Assembly (NCBI RefSeq): GCF_018457175.1 | Contig: NZ_JAGFNU010000018.1 | Span: 1 to 39,416 of the forward strand | Reading direction: 5' to 3' | From: Pseudohalocynthiibacter aestuariivivens | GTDB lineage: Bacteria; Pseudomonadota; Alphaproteobacteria; Rhodobacterales; Rhodobacteraceae | DNA: 39,416 nucleotides | In this document: in pieces, positions 8,529-18,121 of the stretch | How the letters are laid out: every line of letters starts with the position of its first letter | How positions within the stretch are numbered: position 1 is the stretch's first letter | Translations under genes and position numbers: made by a program | The notes under the pieces: generated by a model | Seen by the model: the letters and a program-made list of their open reading frames with translations, nothing else | Databases searched by the model: none | Told to the model about the DNA's origin: nothing

Positions 8529-9110
8529 ATGTATCGTATCCGGATGTTCGCGGTGCGCCATGCGCGCAAGTTTGAGCGAATCTACACATGGATTGAACGC
8601 GTTATGGTCCTGCTCGACCCGGTCTTTGCAAGGATCGGGTATAACCGCGTGGAAAGACCCATCGCACTGGTCGAGAAGGGCGTGAAGACGTTGCTGTTTG
8701 ATTGCAAGATGTGCGGCCAGTGCGTGTTGTCCTCAACAGGCATGTCCTGCCCGATGAATTGCCCCAAGCAGCTGCGCAACGGCCCCTGCGGCGGGGTACG
8801 CGACGGTGGTTTTTGCGAAGTCAAACCCGAGATGAAATGCGTTTGGGTGCTGGCCTGGGACGGGGCCAGCCGGATGAAAGACGGCGCAGAGAAAATCCGT
8901 GAGGTCATGCCGCCGGTCGAGCATTCACTGCAAGGGTCGTCCTCGTGGTTGCGGGTTAGTCGAGAGAAGGCCGAGGCGATCCGCGAAAGCCGGGAAGCAT
9001 CACGAAAGACGCTGGCCAAGGCCTTTCCCGAAGCGCGGGCGAATGAGCCTGCCGCGGCCCCCCTCAGTGTCGAGCCATCAAAGGCCACGCAAGCAGAGGC
9101 TGAGAAATGA
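8529..9110 (+). CDS. MTHFR C-terminal-domain (zinc/cysteine) protein
   Basis: A 193-aa protein of the 'methylenetetrahydrofolate reductase C-terminal' family (MTHFR_C). Eight cysteines (59, 62, 65, 74, 78, 87, 96, 104) fall in CKMCGQC, SCPMNCPK and GPCGG patterns that suggest metal or Fe-S binding. The remainder is basic and alanine/glutamate-rich at the C-terminus. A strong AGGAGGAT ribosome-binding site precedes the ATG. Its stop overlaps the metF-like start as ATGA, so the two proteins are made together. In anaerobes and methylotrophs the same pair forms a MetF complex with a different electron partner. I infer that it supports methyl-THF oxidation here. Confidence 0.87.
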   Translation: MYRIRMFAVRHARKFERIYTWIERVMVLLDPVFARIGYNRVERPIALVEKGVKTLLFDCKMCGQCVLSSTGMSCPMNCPKQLRNGPCGGVRDGGFCEVKPEMKCVWVLAWDGASRMKDGAEKIREVMPPVEHSLQGSSSWLRVSREKAEAIRESREASRKTLAKAFPEARANEPAAAPLSVEPSKATQAEAEK

Positions 9111-10096
9111 CCAACACCAACAGCCAAAATACCGACCTTCTTGCCTATACCAAGCCTCCTGAAGGGCATGTGTCGCACAGTCGGCTGGAGCGAGTCTTGC
9201 GCTCGGGTCGCTTTGCCGTCACTGCCGAGTTGAACCCGCCTGACAGTGCGGATGCAGAAGATGTCTATCAGGCGGCGCAGCCATTGGGCGAGGTGGCAGA
9301 CGCCATCAACGCCACGGATGCATCCGGTGCCAATTGCCACATGTCATCCATCGGCATCTGCGCACTTTTGACCCGCTCCGGGTATTCACCCGTCTATCAG
9401 ATTTCCTGCCGGGACCGGAACCGGATTGCCATTCAGGGCGACGTATTAGGGGCTGCCGCGCTGGGCGTCTCCAATGTGTTGTGCCTGACCGGAGATGGCG
9501 TGGGGGTGGGCGATCAACCCGGGGCAAAGCCGGTTTTCGATTTTGACTCGCTCTCGCTCTTGCGGACCATCCGCACCATGCGGGACGAGGGTGTTTTTCT
9601 TTCTGGCCGCAAGATCACGCGCCCGCCACAACTGTTTCTTGGTGCGGCTGAGAACCCCTGCATTGAGCCCCATGAATGGCGTCCAGACCGGTTGATCAAG
9701 AAGATTGACGCAGGTGCCGAGTTTATCCAGACCAACTATATTTACGACATTCCGCTGTTTGAGGCTTTCATGGCGCGGGTGCGTGATGCAGGGGCCGATA
9801 AACGTGTGTTCATCATTGCGGGCGTGGGTCCGCTGGCCTCGGCCAAGGCCGCCCGCTGGATGCGCAGCAATGTGCCTGGCATTCATATCCCCGATCATAT
9901 CATCGCCCGGATGGAAGCGACCGAAAATCCATCCGTGACGGGCAAGCAGATTTGCATCGAATTGATACAGCAATTGCGCAAGATAAAAGGTGTGGCCGGG
10001 GTACACATCATGGCCTATCGCCGCGAACAACTCGTCTCCAGCATCGTTTTGGACTCAGGTGTTCTGGCAGAACGGCGCAAGGGAAAGGCACGCTAA
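9107..10096 (+). CDS. metF: 5,10-methylenetetrahydrofolate reductase-like protein
   Basis: A 329-aa TIM-barrel flavoprotein of the MetF family. The N-terminal AVTAELNPPDSAD, the central VLCLTGDGVGVGDQPGAKPV region and AEFIQTNYIYDI are typical of MetF homologues found with MTHFR_C partners. Biosynthetic MetF makes 5-methyl-THF from methylene-THF. Next to demethylating DmdA-like enzymes the enzyme more plausibly runs in reverse, oxidising 5-methyl-THF so the methyl carbon can be assimilated or burned. FolD and formate-THF ligase genes are not in this window and would have to be elsewhere. It ends block A; 123 bp separate it from the next gene. Confidence 0.88.
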   Translation: MTNTNSQNTDLLAYTKPPEGHVSHSRLERVLRSGRFAVTAELNPPDSADAEDVYQAAQPLGEVADAINATDASGANCHMSSIGICALLTRSGYSPVYQISCRDRNRIAIQGDVLGAAALGVSNVLCLTGDGVGVGDQPGAKPVFDFDSLSLLRTIRTMRDEGVFLSGRKITRPPQLFLGAAENPCIEPHEWRPDRLIKKIDAGAEFIQTNYIYDIPLFEAFMARVRDAGADKRVFIIAGVGPLASAKAARWMRSNVPGIHIPDHIIARMEATENPSVTGKQICIELIQQLRKIKGVAGVHIMAYRREQLVSSIVLDSGVLAERRKGKAR

Positions 10097-10219
10097 CAAC
10101 CTTTTTTGAAAGCGAGAAAAACTAAAGGTCGCGCTTAGGATAAATAGGTTTGTGGCCAGTGTGAATCCGCTATTGTCGGGGGTCTGGGAGCATAGGTTTA
10201 GATCGATAGGGAGACCGGG

Positions 10220-11383
10220 GTGAGCAATTCTATCCATTCCGCTGCAAGAGACACGATCATGATTAGCGCCCAGCGCTTTGAGGCCTCCCCATTTGAACCT
10301 TATTGGGCAAAGCCTGGCATGCTGATGGGTGTCTACGCCGGGCGCTCTTATCCCATTGATCTGGGCGATGACCCGTCAAAGATGTATTGGATCTTGCGGC
10401 GCCAGTCGGTGATGTATGACGTGCCTGAGCGCCCTGTGGAAATCTCGGGGCCAGAAGTGGTGCCGTTTCTGGAAAAAGTTTTTGCGCGGCATATCGCGAC
10501 CCTGAAGGAAGGTCGTGGTCGCTATGCCATCGCTTGTACCCCTCAGGGAGGCGTCTTTATGGACGGGGTGCTTTTTCGGCTGTCGGACAACAGGTTCTGG
10601 TATGTCCAGCCAGATGGCGCACTTGTGCCATGGCTGATCGCCCATAGCGGCGGGTTCGATGTGACAATCTCTGACCCGAAATCGCGTGTGTTGCAAATAC
10701 AAGGCCCGACCTCGCCCGCCGTGATCGCCGCGGCAACGGAAGGGGCGATCACGGATGCGTTCAAGTATTTCCACGCTGGTTTCTTCGATATCGGGGGGCA
10801 GAGGCTATTCGTGTCGCGCACCGGCTGGACCGGTGAGTTGGGGTATGAGATCTATACCCAAGGCGAAGCAACGGATTGTCCGCGCCTTTGGGACCATCTG
10901 ATCGAGGCGGGCAAGCCGCATGGCATGGAATTCAGCACTATTTCCTCGATGGAGATACGCCGGATCGAAGCCGGCATATTGGACAATCTCACCGATTTTG
11001 ACTGGACGATGACGCCATTCGGGGCAGGTCTTGGCCCGTTCATTGATGTGGACAAGCTGGATTTCATCGGGCGCGAGGCTTTGCTGGCGGCGGACCGCCG
11101 CACTGTCTTGTTCGGGCTAAAATGCCCCAATGCAATCCCTCGTATGGATGACATCGCCGCAGAAAACGGGGTGCGATTGGGCCGGATCACAGCCGGCGTA
11201 TGGTCGCCCTATCTGGACTGCGGGATAGGATATGTTCGGTTCGATTCCGCAAAGGACTGGGTTGGCCAAAGCCTTACTTTATGTGCCCCAGATGGTGGGA
11301 AACATGAATGCGAGGTCGTTTCACTGCCATTCTATGATTCTGAAAAACGGATTCCTCGTGGCCTTGATCATCCTCAGGTGTGA
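10220..11383 (+). CDS. DmdA-like tetrahydrofolate-dependent methyltransferase (copy 1)
   Basis: A 387-aa member of the GcvT/DmdA superfamily: an N-terminal folate-binding domain (about residues 50-290) and a GCV_T C-terminal barrel ending in EKRIPRGL. A GTG at 10220 follows AGGGAGACCGG; an alternative ATG lies at 10259. Landmarks are RYAIACTPQGG, SDPKSRVLQIQGP, SRTGWTGELGYEIY and IRRIEAGILDN. The family moves a methyl or methylene group to THF from glycine, sarcosine, dimethylglycine or DMSP. Glycine-cleavage partners are absent, so this is a catabolic demethylase. It is a paralogue of the gene at 18122 with the same landmarks. Its position after MTHFR_C-metF fits a demethylation route, but which methylated compound it uses cannot be told. 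Confidence 0.88.
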   Translation: MSNSIHSAARDTIMISAQRFEASPFEPYWAKPGMLMGVYAGRSYPIDLGDDPSKMYWILRRQSVMYDVPERPVEISGPEVVPFLEKVFARHIATLKEGRGRYAIACTPQGGVFMDGVLFRLSDNRFWYVQPDGALVPWLIAHSGGFDVTISDPKSRVLQIQGPTSPAVIAAATEGAITDAFKYFHAGFFDIGGQRLFVSRTGWTGELGYEIYTQGEATDCPRLWDHLIEAGKPHGMEFSTISSMEIRRIEAGILDNLTDFDWTMTPFGAGLGPFIDVDKLDFIGREALLAADRRTVLFGLKCPNAIPRMDDIAAENGVRLGRITAGVWSPYLDCGIGYVRFDSAKDWVGQSLTLCAPDGGKHECEVVSLPFYDSEKRIPRGLDHPQV

Positions 11384-11814
11384 CACAGGCTGAAATACGG
11401 ATTCAAAGGCGTATTGGCGCACTGTTTCGTTGTTTTATTTATCTTTATCAGTATCCTACAATCTTCTTTTGCAAGAAGTCGGTTGCAGTATTACACCGAT
11501 TTAAGTGTTCCGTTCTAGGACCCATGGCGCGTTTCAGGTTCCGTCTTTTGGATAGGTTAGCTTAACGCAGTGATTAGATTAACCGATTTCCCAAAGAACA
11601 ACGTTGCCCGCATACTTTTCTTGAGAAAGCGAGCCTGCGGCGCAGCTGAAGTTGAGGCTAAAAAGCGACTCGCTCTCATTAAAAGCCTTCGGAGTGAGAG
11701 GCGTCTGGGCATTGGGCAAGTGCCGCAACGCGGGATCTGTTGAAGGACACAACATTCAGTGGCAGTGCTCGCACCAGCGATCGCTGCAACCAGAATTACA
11801 GGAGGATTTGCAAT
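11384..11814. other. 431-bp intergenic region ahead of the TorT-like transporter operon
   Basis: No gene is supported here. The region holds the regulatory box at 11554-11595 about 220 bp ahead of the next start codon, and a strong CAGGAGGAT ribosome-binding site just before 11815. A long leader of about 200 nt between box and start codon is possible; I see no riboswitch consensus that I recognise. Confidence 0.5.
11554..11595 (+). promoter_or_regulatory. Shared bipartite regulatory box (copy A)
   Basis: AGGTTAGCTTAAC at 11554-11566, AGATTAACCGAT at 11576-11587 and TTCCCAAA at 11588-11595 repeat in order the elements found upstream of coxS (19873) and choX (25855). The distance from the first to the last element is 34 bp here and 39 bp in the other two, and the downstream half of the palindrome is not conserved in this copy. 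It is likely an operator for a LysR regulator of the locus. Confidence 0.5.
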
Positions 11815-12897
11815 ATGGAAAAGATGAAAAGAGCACTGCGCTTCGCTACAGCCGCTGGTTTGGCAATGTCGCTGGGTGGGGCTGCATACGCGGGTGATAC
11901 CTGGGAATGGTGGCCGAATTCGGTCGAGAAAATCAGTGGAGACGCGGTTGAGACTTTCGACTACACGCCGCGAATGGATGCGCCTTCGCAAAAGTGGCAC
12001 GTCTGCGTTTTGCTGCCACACCTGAAGGACACCTGGTGGGTCGGCATCGGCGTCGGTGCCATGAGAGAAGCCGAGCGGCAGGGGATCAAGGCCTCGCTCT
12101 TCCAGGCCGGAGGTTACACCGAACTGAACAAGCAACTTTCGCAGTTTGACGACTGCGTAGCATTGGGCGTAGACGCCATTCTGATCGCTGCAATTTCGGA
12201 GGGGGCGCTACGGCCCAAGATTGAGGCTGCTAGGGAACAGGGCATCAAGATGATCGCGGTCGGCAACCCGATGTCGAGTGACGCTGCGCTCGATTCCGCA
12301 GTATTCGGCGACTACAACATCGATGCCGAAGTGGCGGGCAGAGCGCTCGTGGAACATTACACGGCGATGGGCAGAGAGAGTGCCCGGGTGATCAACTTTG
12401 CTGGCGTGGCCGGGGCCGGTTGGGCCGAGCAAGCTGCGCAAGGCTGGACCAACGCATTCGAAGGCACGATTGTTGAACTGGTCGAGCATAAATACGGTGA
12501 AACCGGCAAAAGCACGCAGCTCAAACTCGTTGAGGATACCATCCAGGCCTATGACGATATCGACGCTTATGTCGGTGTGGCTGTCATGGCCGAAGTGGCA
12601 CCTGACGTACTGGAAGAGGCCGGAATGGCAGGCAAAGTCGACATTCTGGCCTTCTACATGTCCGAAGGGGCCTTGAACGGAGTCATCGAAGGATCGGTCC
12701 TTGGCGTCGCATCGAACCCGATGGTGGTTGAAGCCGCGGTTGCGATGGACACGGCCATCCGCCTGCTCGAGGGCGAAGAGGTACCGGGCCGCATGCGCCT
12801 GCCACCTGTCTGGATCGACAGGGAATTTGTCGAAACACAAGACATGTCGAAGTTCACACCTCCGGATGGCTGGGAAGTGATCTACACGGTCGAGTGA
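11815..12897 (+). CDS. TorT-like periplasmic substrate-binding protein of a sugar-type ABC importer
   Basis: A 360-aa secreted type I periplasmic-binding protein. Residues 1-25 are a signal peptide (basic start, hydrophobic core, AYAG cleavage region). The mature part resembles TorT, the periplasmic trimethylamine-N-oxide sensor protein: WHVCVLLPHLKDTWW, then AGGYTELNKQLSQFDDC, then DAILIAA. The ATG at 11815 follows an excellent CAGGAGGAT site. In E. coli TorT works with the TorS kinase; here no TorS is present and the next three genes make an RbsA/RbsC-type transporter. It is therefore inferred to be the binding protein of an importer, possibly for an N-oxide, sulfoxide or other small polar methylated compound. 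Confidence 0.85.
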   Translation: MEKMKRALRFATAAGLAMSLGGAAYAGDTWEWWPNSVEKISGDAVETFDYTPRMDAPSQKWHVCVLLPHLKDTWWVGIGVGAMREAERQGIKASLFQAGGYTELNKQLSQFDDCVALGVDAILIAAISEGALRPKIEAAREQGIKMIAVGNPMSSDAALDSAVFGDYNIDAEVAGRALVEHYTAMGRESARVINFAGVAGAGWAEQAAQGWTNAFEGTIVELVEHKYGETGKSTQLKLVEDTIQAYDDIDAYVGVAVMAEVAPDVLEEAGMAGKVDILAFYMSEGALNGVIEGSVLGVASNPMVVEAAVAMDTAIRLLEGEEVPGRMRLPPVWIDREFVETQDMSKFTPPDGWEVIYTVE

Positions 12898-12926
12898 GCT
12901 TAGGCCCACTGCATACAAAACAAAAG

Positions 12927-12953
12927 CGCGACCACGTTCTGATCGTGGTCGCG
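12927..12953 (+). terminator. Strong hairpin between binding-protein and ATPase genes
   Basis: CGCGACCACG (12927-12936) and CGTGGTCGCG (12944-12953) form a perfect 10-bp stem with a 7-nt loop. No U-run follows on the plus strand. Hairpins at this place in ABC operons commonly protect the binding-protein mRNA or attenuate read-through, giving more binding protein than membrane subunits. That role is inferred. Confidence 0.6.
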
Positions 12954-13053
12954 TAGAAAGCCGGGCAACGCTTTCGGTTTGCGACTGACACTAGACTTTC
13001 ATTCGACTGGCACGCGCATCCTTAGAATGGGCGGGTGCAGACTGGACATTCAA

Positions 13054-14646
13054 ATGACCACGAACACGACACTTAACCCACCCACGGCAACTGGCCAATC
13101 TTCGGCGGCGAACGCTCCTCTTATTGACATGAAGGGCATTCAAAAGCGCTTTCCCGGAGTGTTGGCCCTGGATCAGATCGAGTTTGAATTGCGTCCGGGT
13201 GAAGTGCACGTGCTGTTTGGCGAAAACGGTGCGGGGAAATCGACGCTGATCAACGTAATTTCAGGCACCTTCCCGCAAGACGGTGGAACCTACACATTCT
13301 GCGGCGAAGCTTTGAGCAATCTCAATCCTTATCGCGCCCGCCAGATCGGGATCAGTCCCGTATTTCAGGAATTCAGCCTCGCACCGGATCTGACCATAGA
13401 AGAAAACCTGTTTCTGGGGCGGGAGATCAGCAAAGGCGGCGTGCTGAACAAAAGCGAAATGCGCACCAAGGTGGCGCAGGTGCTGGACAATCTCGGGTTC
13501 GATCTGTCGGCGAAACAGCGCGTGGCCGAACTGTCGCGCGCGCAACAGCAGATGGCAGAGATCGCCAAGGCGCTTTTGCACGATGTGCGGGTCCTGATCT
13601 TGGATGAACCGACCGCCTCGCTGAGCGAACGTGAGACGGAGCGGCTGTTTGAAATCATTGATGATCTGAAGGCCCAAGGTGTGGGAATCATTTATGTGTC
13701 GCACCGCATGGCGGAAATCAAACGCCTCGCCGACCGCGTCACGGTTTTGCGTGATGGGCGGCTTGTCGGCACGGTCGAGGCCGAGCTGGTAAGCGAAGAA
13801 AAGTTGATTGAAATGATGACGGGGCGCACGTTCGAGGCGATGTTCCCCCACATCGAAAATCGCGCAGGCGATACACTTTTACAGACGTCCGGACTGACGA
13901 CGCGCGACCGGCTGGTCGATAATGTGGACTTCAACGTCAAGGCCGGAGAGGTCGTGGGAATTGCGGGGCTGGTAGGGTGTGGCAAATCGGAACTGGCCCG
14001 TGCTATCTTTGGCCTGGAAGATATTGAAAGTGGCAAGATCGAATTGATGGGCCAGCCGGTCACGCGGCCGTCGCCTGCGCATATGCTGAAGCGGGGTTTG
14101 TGTTACTTCCCGTCAGACAGGGTTGCCGAAGGGCTGGCTTTGCCTCGGTCGGTCCGTGAGAACATGACGCTGGCGGCACTCGACCTGAAGGCATTTGCCT
14201 CGCGTGGCTTCCTGAAAATCAAATCGGAACGTCGCATCGCAGATGAGATGATCAGACGCCTAACCGTGGCGCCGGGTGACCCCGAAAAGCGTGTCGAATT
14301 CCTGTCTGGTGGCAACCGGCAGAAAGTGATGCTAGCCCGTGGGCTTGAGCGGGATGTGAAAGTCTACCTTTTTGACGAACCGACCGTGGGCATCGACGTT
14401 GGTGCGAAAGCGGAAATCTATAACCTTATCAAGGAAATGGCGGAAGGCGGCGCGGCGGTTGTCGTGATCTCGTCAGAACTGCCAGAGGTCATTCACCTGT
14501 CGCACCGGGCGTATGTGATGCACCGGGGCGCATTGGTGGCCGAGTTGACCGGCGAGGAGATTGTCGAGGCGACGATCCTTGCGCATTTCTTCGACCGCGA
14601 TCATCTGGACGAGGCAGGCGAACCACCACTTCAGGATGCGGGGTAA
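13054..14646 (+). CDS. RbsA-like ABC transporter ATPase (two nucleotide-binding domains)
   Basis: A 530-aa cytoplasmic ATPase with tandem ABC domains, as in ribose/galactose importers. Domain 1 has Walker A GENGAGKST and Walker B LILDEPTASLS, with a degenerate signature (LSRAQQQ). Domain 2 has a degenerate Walker A (GLVGCGKSE), signature FLSGGNRQK and Walker B YLFDEPTVGID. The frame is open further upstream, to an ATG at 12979, but the ATG at 13054 fits the family start better; no strong ribosome-binding site is visible for either. It energises the two permeases that follow. The degenerate first motifs are normal for this family. Confidence 0.9.
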   Translation: MTTNTTLNPPTATGQSSAANAPLIDMKGIQKRFPGVLALDQIEFELRPGEVHVLFGENGAGKSTLINVISGTFPQDGGTYTFCGEALSNLNPYRARQIGISPVFQEFSLAPDLTIEENLFLGREISKGGVLNKSEMRTKVAQVLDNLGFDLSAKQRVAELSRAQQQMAEIAKALLHDVRVLILDEPTASLSERETERLFEIIDDLKAQGVGIIYVSHRMAEIKRLADRVTVLRDGRLVGTVEAELVSEEKLIEMMTGRTFEAMFPHIENRAGDTLLQTSGLTTRDRLVDNVDFNVKAGEVVGIAGLVGCGKSELARAIFGLEDIESGKIELMGQPVTRPSPAHMLKRGLCYFPSDRVAEGLALPRSVRENMTLAALDLKAFASRGFLKIKSERRIADEMIRRLTVAPGDPEKRVEFLSGGNRQKVMLARGLERDVKVYLFDEPTVGIDVGAKAEIYNLIKEMAEGGAAVVVISSELPEVIHLSHRAYVMHRGALVAELTGEEIVEATILAHFFDRDHLDEAGEPPLQDAG

Positions 14647-14653
14647 CACGATC

Positions 14654-15670
14654 ATGGAAAAAATACTCACTCCAATTCATAAAGCCGAAAGCAGACAAAG
14701 CGCTGTAATGCGCCGCCTGATGGTTCTCGGGCTTTTGCCGCTGTTGATGATCGTGCTGTGCATCGTCCTTGGCATGATCGAGCCGAAATTCCTGCGCAGT
14801 GCCAATCTGATCAATGTGCTGCGGAATGCCTCTTTCCTGATGCTGATTGCGTCGGGTCAGATGATGGTTCTGATCATTGGTGGCTTTGACCTTTCCATCG
14901 GGGCGGTGGTGGCGCTGACCTCTGTGACGACCGCGCTGAGTATGAATGCACTGATTGCAATATTCCCGGACTCCTACCTGCTGGTTATCTCGCTTGGTGT
15001 GCTCGCAGGTCTTGGCGCCGGGGCTGCCGTCGGATTGCTCAATGGGTTTGTGGTCGCACTCATGAAGGTCAGCCCGTTCATGGTGACGCTGGGAACGCTA
15101 TCCATTGCATCGGGCCTCGCGCTTTACATGACCCAGGGTGTGCCGGTCTACGGGATGCCCGACCTCTTCACGCGGGATTTCGGACGTATGCGGATCTTTA
15201 ACCTGCCTGTGGTGATCTATCTCACGGCAGCCATGTTGATCCTCATCTGGTGGATGATGAACCACACCAAATTCGGCAAATACATGTATGCCATTGGCAG
15301 CAACGAACACGCGGCACGCGTCTCGGGTGTGAAGGTGACCTTCTACATTGTGGCGACCTACACGGCCTGCTCGATGGTTGCAGCGCTTACCGGAATTTTG
15401 CTCACGGCTCGGGTCGGCTCGGGTGAGGCAGGCCTGGGCGCGACCTTGATGATGGAGAGTATCGCCGCGGCGGTAATCGGGGGTGTTTCCCTGCGTGGCG
15501 GCGTTGGGCGGGTTGAAATGGTTGCGCTTGGCGCGCTCTTTCTGGCCCTTGTAACCAACGCAATGAACCTGTTGCGGGTGGACAGCAAACTACAAACGAT
15601 TGTCATTGGTGTCGTCATCATCCTGGCCGTCGGTATCGAGACCTATCAGTCCAAGAGGGTGAAACGATGA
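14654..15670 (+). CDS. RbsC-like ABC transporter permease 1
   Basis: A 338-aa inner-membrane permease of the branched-chain/ribose (BPD_transp_2) family with about eight to ten hydrophobic segments. Motifs typical of RbsC include GGFDLSIGAVVALTS near residues 75-90 and GSNEHAARVSGV near residue 215. The ATG at 14654 begins seven bases after the ATPase stop. It forms a heterodimeric channel with the following permease, whose start overlaps this stop. Confidence 0.91.
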   Translation: MEKILTPIHKAESRQSAVMRRLMVLGLLPLLMIVLCIVLGMIEPKFLRSANLINVLRNASFLMLIASGQMMVLIIGGFDLSIGAVVALTSVTTALSMNALIAIFPDSYLLVISLGVLAGLGAGAAVGLLNGFVVALMKVSPFMVTLGTLSIASGLALYMTQGVPVYGMPDLFTRDFGRMRIFNLPVVIYLTAAMLILIWWMMNHTKFGKYMYAIGSNEHAARVSGVKVTFYIVATYTACSMVAALTGILLTARVGSGEAGLGATLMMESIAAAVIGGVSLRGGVGRVEMVALGALFLALVTNAMNLLRVDSKLQTIVIGVVIILAVGIETYQSKRVKR

Positions 15671-16689
15671 GCGATCAGGTGAATGTAGACGCGTCCAGCG
15701 GCTCGGGGTTTTACAAAATGATGATGGGCTTTTTTGCCAGCTACGGGTTTTTGCCGGTCATTCTTGTCTTTCTCTATCTCGGGTTCGGTCTGGTTGAACC
15801 GGTCTTTCTGACCGGGGCAAACGCGCAGAACATCATCGAACAGGCGAGTTATCTGATCGTCCTAGCGACGGCGCAGATGTTCGTGCTGTTGACGCGCGGG
15901 TTCGATTTGTCACTCGGTGTTGTTGTGTCTGTGGTCAGCGTGGCCAGCGCGATGGTCATGGTCTCGATTGCGCCGGAAGGCGAGGGGCCGGTCATCCTGG
16001 CTTTGACCGCTGGTATATTCACCGCACTGGTCGTTGGCGCGACAGCCGGAGGAATAAACGGGATCTGCGTCGCCTATTTCGGGATTAACCCGTTTGTCGT
16101 GACGCTGGGGATGCAGGGCATCGCGTTTGGGCTGGCGACGACGATCTCAGGCGGCTTTCCTGTATTCGGCCTGCCCGACACATTGATCAATACTTTGGGG
16201 CAGGGCGCGACATGGTTCGGTTTTTTGTCCCCGCCGGTGGGCGTTTGCATCATCATCCTTCTGCTTTCACATTTTGTCCTGAATTACACAGTGTTTGGGC
16301 GCAGCATTTATCTGTTGGGGTCGAATCCGCGCGCGGCAGAAGTAGGCGGGCTGCCCTGGCGGCGGCACAATATGATGGCCTATGTGCTGTGTTCGACCAT
16401 TGCCGCCATCGGCGCCATTCTGATCACCGCGCGCACCGGAACCGGCGAGCCCAGCACTGGCGGCGGCCTGGTTCTGCTCAGCATCGCGGCGGCCGTTGCT
16501 GGGGGTGTGTCCTTGCGCGGGGGGGAAGGCCGGGTGATCCACGTGGTTTTTGGCGGTCTGTTGGTCTCCGTCCTTTCCGTAGGCATGAACCTGGCGCGGA
16601 TCGACAGCTTTCTTCAGCAGGTTGTGCTTGGGTTCGTCGTGGTCGGAGCGGTTTTTCTGGACCGATTGCGCCTGCGCATTCGTCTCTGA
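15667..16689 (+). CDS. RbsC-like ABC transporter permease 2
   Basis: A 340-aa permease of the same family, with RGFDLSLGVVVSVVS and GSNPRAAEVGGL in the same places as permease 1. The ATG overlaps the previous stop as ATGA. Two different RbsC-type permeases with one tandem ATPase and one TorT-like binding protein complete an importer. Sequence alone does not give the substrate. Confidence 0.91.
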   Translation: MSDQVNVDASSGSGFYKMMMGFFASYGFLPVILVFLYLGFGLVEPVFLTGANAQNIIEQASYLIVLATAQMFVLLTRGFDLSLGVVVSVVSVASAMVMVSIAPEGEGPVILALTAGIFTALVVGATAGGINGICVAYFGINPFVVTLGMQGIAFGLATTISGGFPVFGLPDTLINTLGQGATWFGFLSPPVGVCIIILLLSHFVLNYTVFGRSIYLLGSNPRAAEVGGLPWRRHNMMAYVLCSTIAAIGAILITARTGTGEPSTGGGLVLLSIAAAVAGGVSLRGGEGRVIHVVFGGLLVSVLSVGMNLARIDSFLQQVVLGFVVVGAVFLDRLRLRIRL

Positions 16690-16718
16690 CTGGAATGGGT
16701 TAAACAATGCTGTGCCAC

Positions 16719-16734
16719 TGGCGAAAATTCGCCA
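16719..16734. promoter_or_regulatory. Dyad upstream of the orphan betaine-binding protein
   Basis: TGGCGAA and TTCGCCA flank a 2-bp centre at 16719-16734, about 145 bp ahead of the next start codon. A related dyad (TTCGC, AAAG, GCGAA) occurs upstream of the second DmdA-like gene near 17984. It may be an operator or a short hairpin after the permease gene. Confidence 0.4.
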
Positions 16735-16841
16735 CTAAAATTTTGATCCTAATAGAAAATCTAAGCACTGCGCGCAGATATCCCGCGTTCTGGATTGGTA
16801 CACGCGCAGGTATGATTTCTGGGCGTGATGCAAGCACCTGA

Positions 16842-17813
<972 letters not shown>

Positions 17814-17831
17814 TCTGAATGATCTTCCTGA

Positions 17832-17862
17832 CCTGGTACCGCTCACTCCCAGCGGCACCGGG
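17832..17862 (+). terminator. Hairpin after the orphan binding-protein gene
   Basis: A 12-bp stem with one mismatch (CCTGGTACCGCT at 17832-17843 and AGCGGCACCGG at 17851-17861, plus the next G) encloses a 7-nt loop, 19 bp after the stop codon. There is no clear U-run, so it may stabilise the transcript rather than end it. Confidence 0.45.
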
Positions 17863-17932
17863 AACTCTCCGGCCTCGGTTTCGGGTTGCTCCGTGCGCTT
17901 GATCCGGGGTCGGCTTTGTTAACGCATCGTGT

Positions 17933-17958
17933 GACAGAAAACATGTAGAATTTCTGTC
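17933..17958. promoter_or_regulatory. Operator-like dyad upstream of the second DmdA-like gene
   Basis: GACAGAAA (17933-17940) and TTTCTGTC (17951-17958) are perfect inverted arms with a 10-bp spacer, about 165 bp before the start codon at 18122. The form suits a dimeric activator or repressor. A second small dyad (TTCGC, AAAG, GCGAA) follows near 17984-17997. Confidence 0.45.
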
Positions 17959-18121
17959 GTTGCGGTAGAGATAATCGCGTTTTTCGCAAAGGCGAAGCTT
18001 TTCTAAACTCAATGAAAATCTGTTGGAGACCCTGATTGGGGTAGCCGCTGGTTTTATCCGAAATTCTGAACGCACCCGCGGCTTATGCCGCGCCGTTCCC
18101 CAACAAGGATGGTACAGTACA

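Noticed and set aside
10220-11383. Glycine-cleavage T protein (gcvT).
   Set aside because: No gcvH or gcvP is present, and gene context and the paralogue pair fit DmdA-like catabolic methyltransferases better.
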